Below, piece by piece: positions 7,718-16,698 of a DNA stretch of 63,921 bases (the first letter of the stretch is position 1; each line of letters opens with the position of its first letter). The notes beneath the pieces were generated by a model, which was not told the origin of the DNA, made no database searches, and was given only the letters and a program-made list of their open reading frames with translations. The stretch is from a virus. The stretch lies in IMG/VR virus record IMGVR_UViG_3300042466_001456, positions 1-63,921 of that record. One strand, written 5' to 3'. The translations under genes were made by a program, and so were the position numbers.

Positions 7718-8116
7718 TTAATTTTCCAAATCTTTTTCAAACTTTTTCACAAAAAAATTGCTAATAGAATTTAGTTTGGTTCTCATTTTGATTGCATCTT
7801 CATCTTGCCCATTATCCTCTAAATCATCAGCAACATCATAAAGGCTTGTCAGTTCTTCAAAAACTTTTTTTGGTGTTTTATCCAAATCTTTCATGTAAAT
7901 TATTTCACCATTCCATTGTGGGTGTGCATACATTTCAAGACACAAATAACAATCATAACCTTTTTCTTCAAGGTCATCAATATATTGGTCATATTGGTCA
8001 GCCAAGATTTGAATGTGAGTTCCCTTGTCAAATATTCTTACTGGTGACTTATCGGTTTTATCTTCGTGTGCAGTATCCCAAGTGCCATTGATAAAGATGT
8101 TGATTAATGTATTCAT
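7718..8116 (-). CDS. Acidic hypothetical protein, 132 aa
   Basis: The N-terminal half is beta-rich (MNTLINIFINGTWDTAH), the C-terminal half helical and acidic (YDVADDLEDNGQDEDAIKMRTK). Own promoter at about 8138-8175. Unknown function; acidity would suit a DNA-mimic or inhibitor, but nothing proves it. Confidence 0.8.
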   Translation of the reverse strand: MNTLINIFINGTWDTAHEDKTDKSPVRIFDKGTHIQILADQYDQYIDDLEEKGYDCYLCLEMYAHPQWNGEIIYMKDLDKTPKKVFEELTSLYDVADDLEDNGQDEDAIKMRTKLNSISNFFVKKFEKDLEN

Positions 8117-8184
8117 TGTTTTGATTGATTTGATTATGATACAAAGATAAGCAATTAATTTGAATTATCCAAATCTTTTTGTAT

Positions 8185-8388
8185 TTATTTTCTAAAATTT
8201 CTTGTGATGTCCTTGGGGTTGGAAGTTTGCCCATCAGCATATTCTAATACACTATGTAGGGTTTCATCTTCACCCATTTCATTTTTAAGGAAGTCTATTA
8301 CCTCATCTTTGGTATCGAAGTCATAAGATTCTTCAATATAATCCCCATCATTAAAGTGGTTTCTTGTTTCTACTGAATAGGTTGGCAT
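8185..8388 (-). CDS. Hypothetical protein, 67 aa
   Basis: MPTYSVETRNHFNDGDYIEE start, acidic with aromatics. ATG at 8388 chosen by promoter position (about 8411-8445). Confidence 0.75.
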   Translation of the reverse strand: MPTYSVETRNHFNDGDYIEESYDFDTKDEVIDFLKNEMGEDETLHSVLEYADGQTSNPKDITRNFRK

Positions 8389-8460
8389 ATGATATTTGTT
8401 TTGATTATGATACAAAGATAAGGAATTATTTTCACAATTCCAAATCTTTTGTAAAGTTTT

Positions 8461-8589
8461 TTAATAACCTCCAGTAAATGTTATAACGATATTTGCATCT
8501 TCTTCGATAGCATCAAAGGTTACACCTGATGCAATAAGGTCGGATAACATTTTTGTAAAGGTTTCTTTGGTTACGATTAGTACTCTCAT
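8461..8589 (-). CDS. Small hypothetical protein, 42 aa
   Basis: Begins MRVLIVTKETFTKMLSDL and ends NIVITFTGGY. Flanked by the downstream stop and an upstream promoter at about 8612-8645. Beta-alpha-beta-like; unknown function. Confidence 0.65.
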   Translation of the reverse strand: MRVLIVTKETFTKMLSDLIASGVTFDAIEEDANIVITFTGGY

Positions 8590-8693
8590 TGTTTTATTGT
8601 TTTGATTATAATACAAAGATAAGGAATTATATTGACACTACCAAATAAAAAAGGAGGAATTTTCATCCCTCCAATCTTAATCAATCATTATTT

Positions 8694-8951
8694 TTATACT
8701 GCGATTACCCAATCGGTAACACCCCAATTTACCGAAGACGATACTGAGTATCCTTTCTTTCTCAATCGGTCAGCCACAATCGGCATATACATATACTCCT
8801 CAACGCTCCAACCATAAGACGGTGCACACGATGAAGTTGTAAATGTGGTGGTTAGAGCATCTCCCGATAACCAACCTTCTATTCTTTCTTGAAGGCTTTG
8901 GATAAAATTTTCTTTTCTTTCTTGTGGTGTAAGTGTTGCTGTTTCTAACAT
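8694..8951 (-). CDS. Hypothetical protein, 85 aa
   Basis: An N-terminal helix (PQERKENFIQSLQERIEGWL) leads into a Ser/Thr-rich stretch and a beta C-terminus (YSVSSSVNWGVTDWVIAV). Own promoter at about 8983-9020. Unknown function. Confidence 0.8.
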   Translation of the reverse strand: MLETATLTPQERKENFIQSLQERIEGWLSGDALTTTFTTSSCAPSYGWSVEEYMYMPIVADRLRKKGYSVSSSVNWGVTDWVIAV

Positions 8952-9036
8952 AATTTTATTTATTTTGATTGTTGATTAATATGATACAAAGATAAGGAAA
9001 AGTTTTCACATTTCCAAATATTTTTGTAATTAATTT

Positions 9037-9582
9037 TTATTCATCTTCACCCCATTCATCTTCATCTTCATCTTCTTCTGCTTCGATAAAAACTACTTGG
9101 AATGCCACATACTCACCATTGCTATCTTTTTGCCCAAATACCCGATAAGAGCCATCTCCAAAACCCGATGAAGATACAACACCATTAGGTAATACACCCC
9201 ATTGTTCATCAGCCAAGGTAATATCAGCACAAGCACGATACCACTCATCACCTTCTTCCGTATCGTAATCATCACCAAAATTGTGTTTTTTTAACTCTTT
9301 TGCTTTCTCATCATTACGATAAAACTCTTTGTCAAAGAAGCCAAATTGCCCACTATCAACCCCAGCACTAAAAGGCATTTCTTCAAACTTACCCGATAGA
9401 AAATGATTTACGTGGTTAATACGTAATTCAGCTATTCTACGACCCCAAGATTCATCTTCTTCAACGTCAGCAACCCAAGTGCCTTTCTTTACGTTTTCTA
9501 CGATACCTTGACACCAAGTCGGAATTGAGTAGCAAGGGTCGGAACAAACAAGTGTTCCCGATACAATTTCAAATTTTTCCAT
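9037..9582 (-). CDS. DUF4241-like protein, 181 aa
   Basis: Residues 8-20 (SGTLVCSDPCYSI) and 142-152 (SGFGDGSYRVF) match the opening and closing motifs of DUF4241, a beta-rich family in bacteria and phages without known activity. The C-terminus is a run of Glu/Asp (EAEEDEDEDEWGEDE). Family assignment is by motif only. Confidence 0.75.
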   Translation of the reverse strand: MEKFEIVSGTLVCSDPCYSIPTWCQGIVENVKKGTWVADVEEDESWGRRIAELRINHVNHFLSGKFEEMPFSAGVDSGQFGFFDKEFYRNDEKAKELKKHNFGDDYDTEEGDEWYRACADITLADEQWGVLPNGVVSSSGFGDGSYRVFGQKDSNGEYVAFQVVFIEAEEDEDEDEWGEDE

Positions 9583-9653
9583 AATTTATTTAATTGATTA
9601 GAATACAAAGATAAGGAAAAGTTTTCACATTTCCAAATATTTTTTCAACTTTT

Positions 9654-9869
9654 TTAAATTGCTCTTGATTGCTCAATAAGTTTCAAAATTTCTTCAACTG
9701 ATTCAACAACCTTATAACCACCATTGTTATGTGAATCGTGCTTTAATGTGCTACCTATACCATCTTCATGTGGATACATACCTTGAATACCATTGACACT
9801 TAAAACCATTTTGGTTCCAATCATTTGGTTGTAATTGTTGGTTACTGTAATAAATCTAATATTGCTCAT
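9654..9869 (-). CDS. Hypothetical protein, 71 aa
   Basis: MSNIRFITVTNNYNQMIGTK start, with central GIQGMYPHEDGIGS and a helical end (ESVEEILKLIEQSRAI). Own promoter at about 9891-9925. Unknown function. Confidence 0.8.
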   Translation of the reverse strand: MSNIRFITVTNNYNQMIGTKMVLSVNGIQGMYPHEDGIGSTLKHDSHNNGGYKVVESVEEILKLIEQSRAI

Positions 9870-9933
9870 ATCTTTTGTTTTTGATTAGAATACAAAGATA
9901 AGGAAAAGTTTTCACTTTTCCAAATCTTTTTTG

Positions 9934-10203
9934 TTAAAATTTGCTACACTTGTCAATCCACTCTGCCACTTCATTTGCCGAACAATAGCCTTTAACTTCA
10001 TCAGTACCAAAGTCAAACCATTTATCGTCTTTATCCCACATGGCAATTTCTGCCGTTTTACTCTCCAAGTCCTTTGTGTTGTTCCATCCGTCTTGTGATA
10101 TACTTCTATTATCACAATAGTTTCCATAACCCCATTGTACAGATATTGTCCACCCGTTTTCAAAAGTAATTTGAAAGCCTTTTCTTAATGTTGATTTGAA
10201 CAT
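9934..10203 (-). CDS. Hypothetical protein, 89 aa
   Basis: Aromatic-rich beta protein: FQITFENGWTISVQWGYGNYC, then EIAMWDKDDKWFDFG and a helical end with two Cys. It reads like a small phage protein with many relatives, none characterised to my knowledge. The ORF at 9912-10163 is its shadow. Confidence 0.8.
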   Translation of the reverse strand: MFKSTLRKGFQITFENGWTISVQWGYGNYCDNRSISQDGWNNTKDLESKTAEIAMWDKDDKWFDFGTDEVKGYCSANEVAEWIDKCSKF

Positions 10204-10276
10204 AGTTGTTTGTTTTGATTAGAATACAAAGATAAGGAAAAGTTTTCACTTTTCCAAATCTTTTTTCAATTATTTT

Positions 10277-10552
10277 TTAGTGTACAAGATAATTTTCACC
10301 TTTGATTGTTAGCCTTGTAATAGTGTCAAGGTTAATCATTCGCCATTCTTTGACTTGCATATCATACACTGGCTTTAACCCCTTAAGACTTGGATTGTAA
10401 GCCATACCACTACCTGTTACACCTTTGGTTACACCCAAACGGCAATTCATTACTCGTGTGGTGTTGTCTTTCTTTCTGAATTCAGCGGTGAAGATTTTAC
10501 CTTTGGATTGGTTGATAAGCTCAACTGCGGCTACTTTGCTAATAAATTGCAT
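10277..10552 (-). CDS. SH3-like beta-barrel phage protein, 91 aa
   Basis: FTAEFRKKDNTTRVMNCRLGV, then YNPSLKGLKPVYDMQ and WRMINLDTITRLTIKG form the strand pattern of small SH3-like barrel proteins found in crAss-like and other Bacteroidota phages. Function unknown. The start at 10552 excludes the promoter-derived extension. Confidence 0.75.
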   Translation of the reverse strand: MQFISKVAAVELINQSKGKIFTAEFRKKDNTTRVMNCRLGVTKGVTGSGMAYNPSLKGLKPVYDMQVKEWRMINLDTITRLTIKGENYLVH

Positions 10553-10620
10553 AATGTTATTTGATTTGATTATGATACAAAGATAAGGAAAATAAATGAC
10601 TTTTCCAAATCTTTTTTCAA

Positions 10621-10881
10621 TTATTTTTCTAATGGTGTCCACTCTATATCGTAAAGGTCTTCATCTAATTCGGGGCTATAAGCTGAATAGCCCTCAACAA
10701 CTGATGGGTAAACATATTCACCACTACGATTACAATATCCAATGGGTTTTGTTGTTGATAAAATTACACTTTCTTCACTTCCATTAACCATGTGGATAAA
10801 TGGCTGATTTTGTTCGTTTGTGATTACCATATCTTTAGGGTAAGCACTTAGTAATTCGATTAGTTTTCCTACTGTTGTCAT
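10621..10881 (-). CDS. Hypothetical protein, 86 aa
   Basis: MTTVGKLIELLSAYPKDM at the N-terminus, then beta strands (MVITNEQNQPFIHMV) and an acidic tail. Small proteins starting T-V-x-x-L-x-x-L-x-x-x-P are common in phages; role unknown. Confidence 0.8.
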   Translation of the reverse strand: MTTVGKLIELLSAYPKDMVITNEQNQPFIHMVNGSEESVILSTTKPIGYCNRSGEYVYPSVVEGYSAYSPELDEDLYDIEWTPLEK

Positions 10882-10946
10882 GATATTTGATTTGATTAGA
10901 ATACAAAGATAAGGAAAAGTTTTCACAATTCCAAATCTTTTTTCAA

Positions 10947-11339
10947 TTATTTTTTGTCAAACATACTTGATTTTTCTTCTAATAAAAGTTCAGTATCTGC
11001 AATTGTTTTTGTCATTATAAGTTGGCGGTGCATTTGGTCACTCATACCAACCTTTTCAAGGATATACTGCATTCTCTCTCCATCAATATCAATAGCTTTC
11101 AGTTTCTTGATGATTTCATTCACTTCTTCATAGTTATAAAAACCCCAAGTCAAAGATTCATTGCTTGTTAAATCACAGGCTATTTCGATGTTGTTAAGGT
11201 TCGTAAAGGCTTCATCTGATGTTGATGAACGCATTTGGAATGCCTCGGTTAAACCTCGTTGTGCGATGAATTTTCTGATTACTTTTAAATCGTCAGCTAC
11301 CATGGCTAAACGATGTTCTAATTGTTGCTCTTTTGTCAT
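10947..11339 (-). CDS. Helical hypothetical protein, 130 aa
   Basis: Almost entirely helical and charged (MTKEQQLEHRLAMVADDLKV; NEIIKKLKAIDIDGERMQY). No domain recognised. No consensus promoter directly upstream, so it may be expressed with the membrane peptide at 11351-11443. Confidence 0.8.
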   Translation of the reverse strand: MTKEQQLEHRLAMVADDLKVIRKFIAQRGLTEAFQMRSSTSDEAFTNLNNIEIACDLTSNESLTWGFYNYEEVNEIIKKLKAIDIDGERMQYILEKVGMSDQMHRQLIMTKTIADTELLLEEKSSMFDKK

Positions 11340-11350
11340 GATTGATTAGA

Positions 11351-11443
11351 TTAAAATGTTACTGAATAAATGATTGCAATAGTACCTAAGATTGCTAATA
11401 CCTTCAAAATATTTGCCCATTGTTGTATTGTTACTTTTTTCAT
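11351..11443 (-). CDS. Tiny membrane peptide, 30 aa
   Basis: MKKVTIQQWANILKVL leads into one hydrophobic segment (AILGTIAIIYSVTF). Only 11 bases separate it from the next gene, suggesting an operon. Promoter at about 11463-11500. Confidence 0.6.
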   Translation of the reverse strand: MKKVTIQQWANILKVLAILGTIAIIYSVTF

Positions 11444-11525
11444 GATTGTTTGATTTGATTATGGTACAAAGATAAGAAAAAAAAATGACATTACCAAATA
11501 ATAATGCCACTTTTTTTCAATCAAT

Positions 11526-11627
11526 CTAAAAGTTGTGAATACCATGCACAATCACATTGTAAACTATAAGACTTACTAATGTCAATGCAATACAACACAT
11601 TAAAATAACTTCTGATATTACTTTCAT
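11526..11627 (-). CDS. Tiny membrane peptide, 33 aa
   Basis: MKVISEVILMCCIALTLV plus LIVYNVIVHGIHNF gives one membrane segment with two adjacent Cys. Promoter at 11651-11690. Confidence 0.6.
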   Translation of the reverse strand: MKVISEVILMCCIALTLVSLIVYNVIVHGIHNF

Positions 11628-11650
11628 CGTTTTTATTATTTGATTAGAAT

Positions 11651-11690
11651 ACAAAGATAAGGAAAGTATTTCTACTTTCCAAATCTTTTT
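11651..11690 (-). promoter_or_regulatory. Promoter with palindromic spacer (GGAAAGTA/TACTTTCC)
   Basis: The inverted repeat at 11661-11668 and 11673-11680 lies between the -7 (TATCTTTG, 11652-11659) and the -33. It is another sequence variant preserving the hairpin. Confidence 0.65.
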
Positions 11691-11696
11691 TCAAAT

Positions 11697-12017
11697 TTAT
11701 TTTATTTTAATTCCGTTTTGTATTAGGACTGCATCAATTAAAGTTTTTTCTTCGTTTGCATCTACTACAAAGTTATCACAAGCCTTTTGACTGAACCTTG
11801 CCATATCTTTTAAATGCTTTTTAAAGCCACTAAAAGCTGCATAACTTTCAGAATTTTCTGTTCTACTAACTGGCGACACAGATAATTTGATACCTCTAGA
11901 TTCAACGCCACCTGTAAAATAATTTGCACCACCTTTGTCATAATATACTTCAACTTTTAAATGTGTTGCTCTTGGATTAGGTTCTAATTCTAGATACTTT
12001 TTACTAATTTTTGCCAT
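11697..12017 (-). CDS. Hypothetical protein, 106 aa
   Basis: Beta-rich N-terminus (ATHLKVEVYYDKGGANYFTG; RGIKLSVSPV) and helical C-terminus (DMARFSQKACDNFVVDANEEK). Own promoter at about 12040-12076. Unknown function. Confidence 0.8.
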   Translation of the reverse strand: MAKISKKYLELEPNPRATHLKVEVYYDKGGANYFTGGVESRGIKLSVSPVSRTENSESYAAFSGFKKHLKDMARFSQKACDNFVVDANEEKTLIDAVLIQNGIKIK

Positions 12018-12090
12018 GGTTGATTGTTTTGATTAATAATACAAAGATAAGGAAAAGTTTTCACTTTTCCAAATCTTTTTTCGTTTATTT

Positions 12091-12720
12091 TTAATCTTCT
12101 TTGATAACATCAAAACTCTTGGTTATACTTAACGTAAGTACGTTATCTACAAGTTTCAACTCTTCACCCTCTTCATTTGTAGTATAGGTATGCCACTCAT
12201 TTATTTCACCCTTAACATCATTCGGTGTATAATCTTGGGCAAATTCGGATATTTTTTCTTCCAACCCTTTCAAAGTTTCTTCTTGCTCGTTGGTAAGGAT
12301 AAAGTCCTTTTTGTAATTGGTTTGTATATCATCTTCACCACCATTGATATTCAGTACATAGTCAGCCACAAATTTAGCTTCTTCATCAGTAAGTTCAATT
12401 TCAGCTTCGTTTACTGAACTTTCACTCCATTCACTTGATGAAGATTTTGAGTAGGTAAAATCGTTTTCATCTTCATCAAACTCAATAGTTACCACTCCAA
12501 ACTCACCTTGATAATGTCCGTCAGAATTTACATAAAACTCTACGTTGTTGTAGGTTTTGTCATCAAAGTATGTTTCAAGTTCACTATCTTGTACCAACTC
12601 ACCCTCTTTGTCAAAGATTTCAATACTTGTGTCATTCATACTATCACCACCACAACTAAAATTAAAATTAACGTGGTCAATGTTTTTTTCTTTCCAAATT
12701 TTGATAATATTTTCTGCCAT
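12091..12720 (-). CDS. Acidic hypothetical protein, 209 aa, possibly DUF6878-like
   Basis: FNFSCGGDSMNDTSIEIFD near residues 18-36 resembles the F-x-G-x-GD-x-G-x-I start of DUF6878-type proteins. The rest is strongly acidic, with a Ser-rich linker (YSKSSSSEWSESSVNEAE). Negative charge on this scale is common in phage host-takeover proteins; the family link is weak. Confidence 0.75.
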   Translation of the reverse strand: MAENIIKIWKEKNIDHVNFNFSCGGDSMNDTSIEIFDKEGELVQDSELETYFDDKTYNNVEFYVNSDGHYQGEFGVVTIEFDEDENDFTYSKSSSSEWSESSVNEAEIELTDEEAKFVADYVLNINGGEDDIQTNYKKDFILTNEQEETLKGLEEKISEFAQDYTPNDVKGEINEWHTYTTNEEGEELKLVDNVLTLSITKSFDVIKED

Positions 12721-12777
12721 TTGTTTATGATTTTTGATTATGATACAAAGATAAGTAATTAAATTGAGATTACCAAA

Positions 12778-13173
12778 TTATTGGCTAATTTTTTCTAAAA
12801 ATTCTTTTGCAGTTTGTTCTGCTTCGGGATTGTCAATGTTTTTTACTGCATTGTTAAACCAGGGTTGAACTACAACGTGCTTCAAATAATCTTGTGGTGT
12901 TGGTACAAATTTCATTCTAAAATCTTCTGCTATATGTAGCATAGCAATATCAACACTATCAACACTTCTGCCATCGGAATTGATTATATTATACCCAAAA
13001 ATCTTTGGAATGATAGTGTATGCAAACCAAGTATTATGTGTTAATAACCTTGCTGAATTGTTGTTCATTGTAGCTTTTGGACTATCAATAAGTTCGTGGA
13101 TAGCTAAATAATCTTCTACTTTTCCACCCCAACGCTTAACGCTGGATTTTGAATGTATCATTGGATTTGCCAT
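12778..13173 (-). CDS. DUF6915-like protein, 131 aa
   Basis: The opening MANPMIHSKSSVKRWGGKVE, then DYLAIHELIDSPKA and SDGRSVDSVDIAMLHIAEDF fit the DUF6915 pattern (H-x-x-SSVKKWGG, IHxWxDxSKA, GRxVP, HxxEDxG). That family is found in phages and integrative elements; its activity is unknown. Confidence 0.75.
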   Translation of the reverse strand: MANPMIHSKSSVKRWGGKVEDYLAIHELIDSPKATMNNNSARLLTHNTWFAYTIIPKIFGYNIINSDGRSVDSVDIAMLHIAEDFRMKFVPTPQDYLKHVVVQPWFNNAVKNIDNPEAEQTAKEFLEKISQ

Positions 13174-13243
13174 AATTGATTGATTTGATTATGATACAAA
13201 GATAAGGAAAAGTTTTCACTTTTCCAAATCTTTTTTCATTTTT

Positions 13244-13510
13244 TTAGTCCCAAATTTGACTAATTTTTTGGTCAAATGGATTGTACTCAACTTGTTTACC
13301 CATTACCCAATTACCCTTTTCAACTGCAAGGGTTTGATGTTCGTTACTCCAAGAACCATTGGGCATTTCGTGTTTCAATAAGCTATCCTTTTTTACAACA
13401 AGGTCAGCAAAGTCGGTAGTTTCTTTTTCAATGGCAAATTCGCCATACAAGGTATGTTGGTTTGCACCCTCACCTTTCAATAGTGTTTGTTTTTTTACGT
13501 TACGTTTCAT
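13244..13510 (-). CDS. Hypothetical protein, 88 aa
   Basis: MKRNVKKQTLLKGEGANQHT start with a beta-rich body and a Trp-containing tail. Own promoter at about 13532-13568. Unknown function. Confidence 0.8.
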   Translation of the reverse strand: MKRNVKKQTLLKGEGANQHTLYGEFAIEKETTDFADLVVKKDSLLKHEMPNGSWSNEHQTLAVEKGNWVMGKQVEYNPFDQKISQIWD

Positions 13511-13617
13511 TTGATATGATTTTTTAATTATGATACAAAGATAAGCAATTTATTTGAAAAATCCAAATTTTTTATGAAAAAAGGTGGAAAATAAATTTCC
13601 ACCCTTTTATCAATCAA

Positions 13618-14292
13618 TCAACTTTCAGCAACCAAAAGTTCCTTATATTCTTTTTCAGTCAAGTGTCTTGCACTATCCAAAGGTTTGTATTTGCCATTGG
13701 GTTTGATTAATACGCAATCACCTTGTCGGATAATCTTTTCAATGCTACCTTGTGGTACGTTGGTTTGGATAGTCCAAGCAATACATTGGATAGCATTGAT
13801 TTTTTTAATATCATACTCCCAACGATTTTCATTATTGGTATTATAAACACTTTGTGGCTCAACCCAAATAAAATAGTTTCTATCAGTTGATGTATCTTTC
13901 AGTTTCACAAAGTAAGCATTTTCCATTTTATTCCAACCTTGCAACCCCTCGTTAAAATACTCACCACTTACCTCGTAAAGTTCATAGGTATCATTGAATT
14001 TTGTTGTAACAAGTTTTCCGTTTTCATCTACCCAATTAGTAGATTTTTTTAGTGTTTTTTTGCTCAATAATTTTGGTTGAACTTCACTTGCAAGTCGTTC
14101 CAACCCCAAGCATAATACACCTACTCTACGTTGTTCCAAATTAGGTAGTTTGGCAATATCTTTGAATGTCAAAGGAACAATATCGTTCCAAATATCTTCA
14201 AGTTCAGCCATTGGGCAATCTTTGTGTTTCAACTTCAACAAACGACAACCCATATCGTAAGGAAACTTTTGATTGTTGATAATGATTTGCAT
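13618..14292 (-). CDS. Hypothetical protein, 224 aa
   Basis: One of the larger proteins of the early block. The helical N-terminal third (CPMAELEDIWNDIVPLTFKD; NLEQRRVGVLCLGLERL) precedes beta-rich segments (RNYFIWVEPQSVYNTN; GDCVLIKPNGKYKPL). No known domain recognised. A terminator-like hairpin (AAAAGGTGGAAA..TTTCCACCCTTTT) lies at about 13574-13607. Confidence 0.8.
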   Translation of the reverse strand: MQIIINNQKFPYDMGCRLLKLKHKDCPMAELEDIWNDIVPLTFKDIAKLPNLEQRRVGVLCLGLERLASEVQPKLLSKKTLKKSTNWVDENGKLVTTKFNDTYELYEVSGEYFNEGLQGWNKMENAYFVKLKDTSTDRNYFIWVEPQSVYNTNNENRWEYDIKKINAIQCIAWTIQTNVPQGSIEKIIRQGDCVLIKPNGKYKPLDSARHLTEKEYKELLVAES

Positions 14293-14350
14293 ATTTTTAT
14301 TATTTGATTAGAATACAAAGATAAGGAAAAGATTTGGTATTTCCAAATTT

Positions 14351-14593
14351 TTATTTAGAATTTTTTAAAACTTCATCAATAGCTGTCTTTAAATCTTTTA
14401 GCTGTTCTCTCGTCATTAGTGGTATCATCATTGAACTAAACCCTAAATCACGTCTTTCAGTACGACTATCACTATCGGGATAAAGGTTATTATCAGTTAT
14501 ACTCACATAACCTATATTACCTGTTAAACCTACACTTATTGTGTGTCCATTGGTACTGATTTGTCTTTGTGCTAGTTTATGTTGGTTAGCCAT
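14351..14593 (-). CDS. Hypothetical protein, 80 aa
   Basis: Beta-rich N-terminus (ISTNGHTISVGLTGNIGYVS) and helical end (TREQLKDLKTAIDEVLKN). Its promoter has the -7 TACCTTTG, unusual for this half of the window. Confidence 0.8.
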   Translation of the reverse strand: MANQHKLAQRQISTNGHTISVGLTGNIGYVSITDNNLYPDSDSRTERRDLGFSSMMIPLMTREQLKDLKTAIDEVLKNSK

Positions 14594-14659
14594 TGTTATT
14601 TGATTTGATTAGAATACAAAGGTAAGGAAAGTATTTCTACTTTCCAAATCTTTTTGCAA

Positions 14660-14836
14660 TTATTTTTTCATAATGACTTTGTTTTCTATCATACCTTGTC
14701 CTATCACATCAAAACGTTCACCCAAAGATAAGTTTTCATACCCCTCAAATGGATAAACAACTCTAAAGTTGCAACGAGGATTGGTTTCACAAGTAATTTC
14801 TTTTTTGCTAAAAACACTTAATAGTAATGCTAACAT
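14660..14836 (-). CDS. Small hypothetical protein, 58 aa
   Basis: Starts MLALLLSVFSKKEITC, with two Cys and a beta-rich body (FRVVYPFEGYENLSLGERF). The hydrophobic first 9 residues are too short for a clear signal peptide. Promoter at about 14857-14892. Confidence 0.7.
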   Translation of the reverse strand: MLALLLSVFSKKEITCETNPRCNFRVVYPFEGYENLSLGERFDVIGQGMIENKVIMKK

Positions 14837-14968
14837 AATTATTTTATTTGATTAGAATACAAAGATAAGGAATTAATTTGACACTACCAAATTTATTTTT
14901 GATTATTTTTAAAAAATATTTTTGTATAAAAGTTTGGAAATGTCAATTCTTTTTTCTATCTTTGTATT

Positions 14969-15075
14969 GTTCAATTGATGAACGAGACGATGATGAATCG
15001 GGAGGTATACTCCACTATGCCCCTACTTTAACCTAACACCAAAAAGCAAAGGAGCCAATAGGCCCCAATTGCTTC
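14969..15075 (+). ncRNA. Repeated small structured RNA, copy 5
   Basis: Promoter TTTGG (14933) and TATCTTTG (14957-14964). Hairpins GTTCAATTGATGAAC, CGAT-GATGA-ATCG and the conserved GGGAGGTATACTCC, then a GC-rich hairpin (AAGCAAAGGAGCC/GGCCCCAATTGCTT, 15043-15075) that may end it. Confidence 0.7.
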
Positions 15076-15083
15076 ATCAATCA

Positions 15084-15281
15084 TCAAGCGTTTACCAAAC
15101 TTGAATGTTTGGCTATAAATTCTTTATAAACGACATATGGGTCAACTTCGGTGTTGGTATCTTTGTAATTCAGTACCAAGTACTTGACAAAGTTGATACG
15201 TGTGTTTGTCTGTGGGGCTGTCAAATCTTCTTGTATATCTGACAAGTGGCTTAGAATAATCATGCTTACTTTTACTTTCAT
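15084..15281 (-). CDS. Hypothetical protein, 65 aa
   Basis: MKVKVSMIILSHLSDIQEDL start, helical, ending KEFIAKHSSLVNA. Own promoter at about 15299-15340. Unknown function. Confidence 0.75.
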   Translation of the reverse strand: MKVKVSMIILSHLSDIQEDLTAPQTNTRINFVKYLVLNYKDTNTEVDPYVVYKEFIAKHSSLVNA

Positions 15282-15350
15282 TGTTTTTGATTTTGTTAAG
15301 ACAAAGATAAGGAATTGTTTTCACAATTCCAAATCTTTTTTAAAGTTTTT

Positions 15351-15629
15351 TTAGATTATCCAAAACATTATTGTTCCGCAATCATGCCATTCAGCAAACC
15401 AACCATGCTTCTCTAAAAAGTTGTAGATTTCAGTATGCACTCCCAACTCGTAACGTTTGCCTTCACCATAGTGGTTGAATAATGGGTAGCCATCTTTGGC
15501 TGGTAATCTATCTTCACCACTTGACCAAATTCCACCCTTCCAACCACCGAATTCTTCAGTTGTGCGTAAGAACATTTTAGGGTATTTCACCTCTAATAGT
15601 TCAATCATTTGTTCTCTTGTCTTTACCAT
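15351..15629 (-). CDS. Hypothetical protein, 92 aa
   Basis: Helical start (TREQMIELLEVKYPKMFLRT), then a Trp/Gly-rich middle (FGGWKGGIWSSGEDRL) and an aromatic end (HDCGTIMFWII). Own promoter at about 15650-15690. Unknown function. Confidence 0.8.
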   Translation of the reverse strand: MVKTREQMIELLEVKYPKMFLRTTEEFGGWKGGIWSSGEDRLPAKDGYPLFNHYGEGKRYELGVHTEIYNFLEKHGWFAEWHDCGTIMFWII

Positions 15630-15697
15630 TGTTTTATTGTTTGATTATAATACAAAGATAAGAATAAGTTTTCACACTTCCAAATTTATTTGCAACT

Positions 15698-16546
15698 TTA
15701 TTTTATTCTTTTGATAATTACCAAAGTCATCGGATACGTATCTTGGTAGTAAAAGAATTCAACCACTTCGTAGTTCCAACCTGTAACCTTGTTAAAATAA
15801 GCCTCAATAGCCCTGTCTGACATACATCTGTCATCTGCATTATTGATAGCCGCAAGCCCTTTTAATTTTTCAGCCTGTGGCGTTGTGCCTCTCATTGGTT
15901 TGGCAAACGTAACACACATACAACCACCAACCACAACCAAATCATTGGTAATAGCATATTCAACTTCTTTGCTTATTGTATGCAATTCACCACAATAATC
16001 CATAATAAGATGTGCATAACTATTTTCAATTTTGCCATAGACTTTATCGCCAAAGTAACCCAAATACGTTTCAGCATTTAAGCCTGTATTTTTAAGGTTT
16101 GAACGCATTGTAACATAGGTAGCCTCATCACATTCAATACCTAAAAATTTCACGTTATTAAGCCCATTAGCAACCTTTTGTTCGATAGCCCACTCTGTGT
16201 TAGGCAAAGTAGGAATAAGCCCTGTAATGCTACTATCAATGATAACATTAGCCATTTTATTACGTGCCACTTCTTTATTTTCGCCATTGTGGTTAATGTA
16301 GGTATTTTCGCCTTTGGCTTTCTTTAATTTATAAGGTGATAAAGCTTTTGTTAACTTATTGATAGCTTTGTCAACAGATACATTTGCCTCACTTACACTT
16401 ATTAAGCCCTGTCTTTTTAAAGATGCTTTATTGCCACCTATTCTAATAGTTTTTACATTCAAAGCCTCTGCCATTTCATAAGTAGTAAGCCTGTCATTAT
16501 TCTTTAATATAAACTTCTGAATTTTTTCGTTTGATACTTGTGTCAT
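15698..16546 (-). CDS. HTH plus Rossmann methyltransferase-like protein, 282 aa
   Basis: The N-terminal 55 residues look like a winged helix-turn-helix (DRLTTYEMAEALNVKTIRIG; KASLKRQGLISV). Residues about 130-220 resemble a methyltransferase fold: KFLGIECDEATYVTMRSNL (E-x-D acidic strand), then SYAHLIMDYCG and DLVVVGGCMCVTF. The Gly-rich SAM loop and a catalytic motif are not obvious, so enzymatic activity is uncertain. It could modify or merely bind DNA. Confidence 0.65.
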   Translation of the reverse strand: MTQVSNEKIQKFILKNNDRLTTYEMAEALNVKTIRIGGNKASLKRQGLISVSEANVSVDKAINKLTKALSPYKLKKAKGENTYINHNGENKEVARNKMANVIIDSSITGLIPTLPNTEWAIEQKVANGLNNVKFLGIECDEATYVTMRSNLKNTGLNAETYLGYFGDKVYGKIENSYAHLIMDYCGELHTISKEVEYAITNDLVVVGGCMCVTFAKPMRGTTPQAEKLKGLAAINNADDRCMSDRAIEAYFNKVTGWNYEVVEFFYYQDTYPMTLVIIKRIK

Positions 16547-16698
16547 GATTTTGATTGATTTGATGATGGTGCAAAGATGTATAAAAAAATTGAAACCTCC
16601 AAATTTATTTTCAACTTTTTTTAAAAAATATTTTTGCTGTTTTATTTGGTTATTAAAAATATTATCCTTATATTTGTATTCTAATCAAACAATATATC

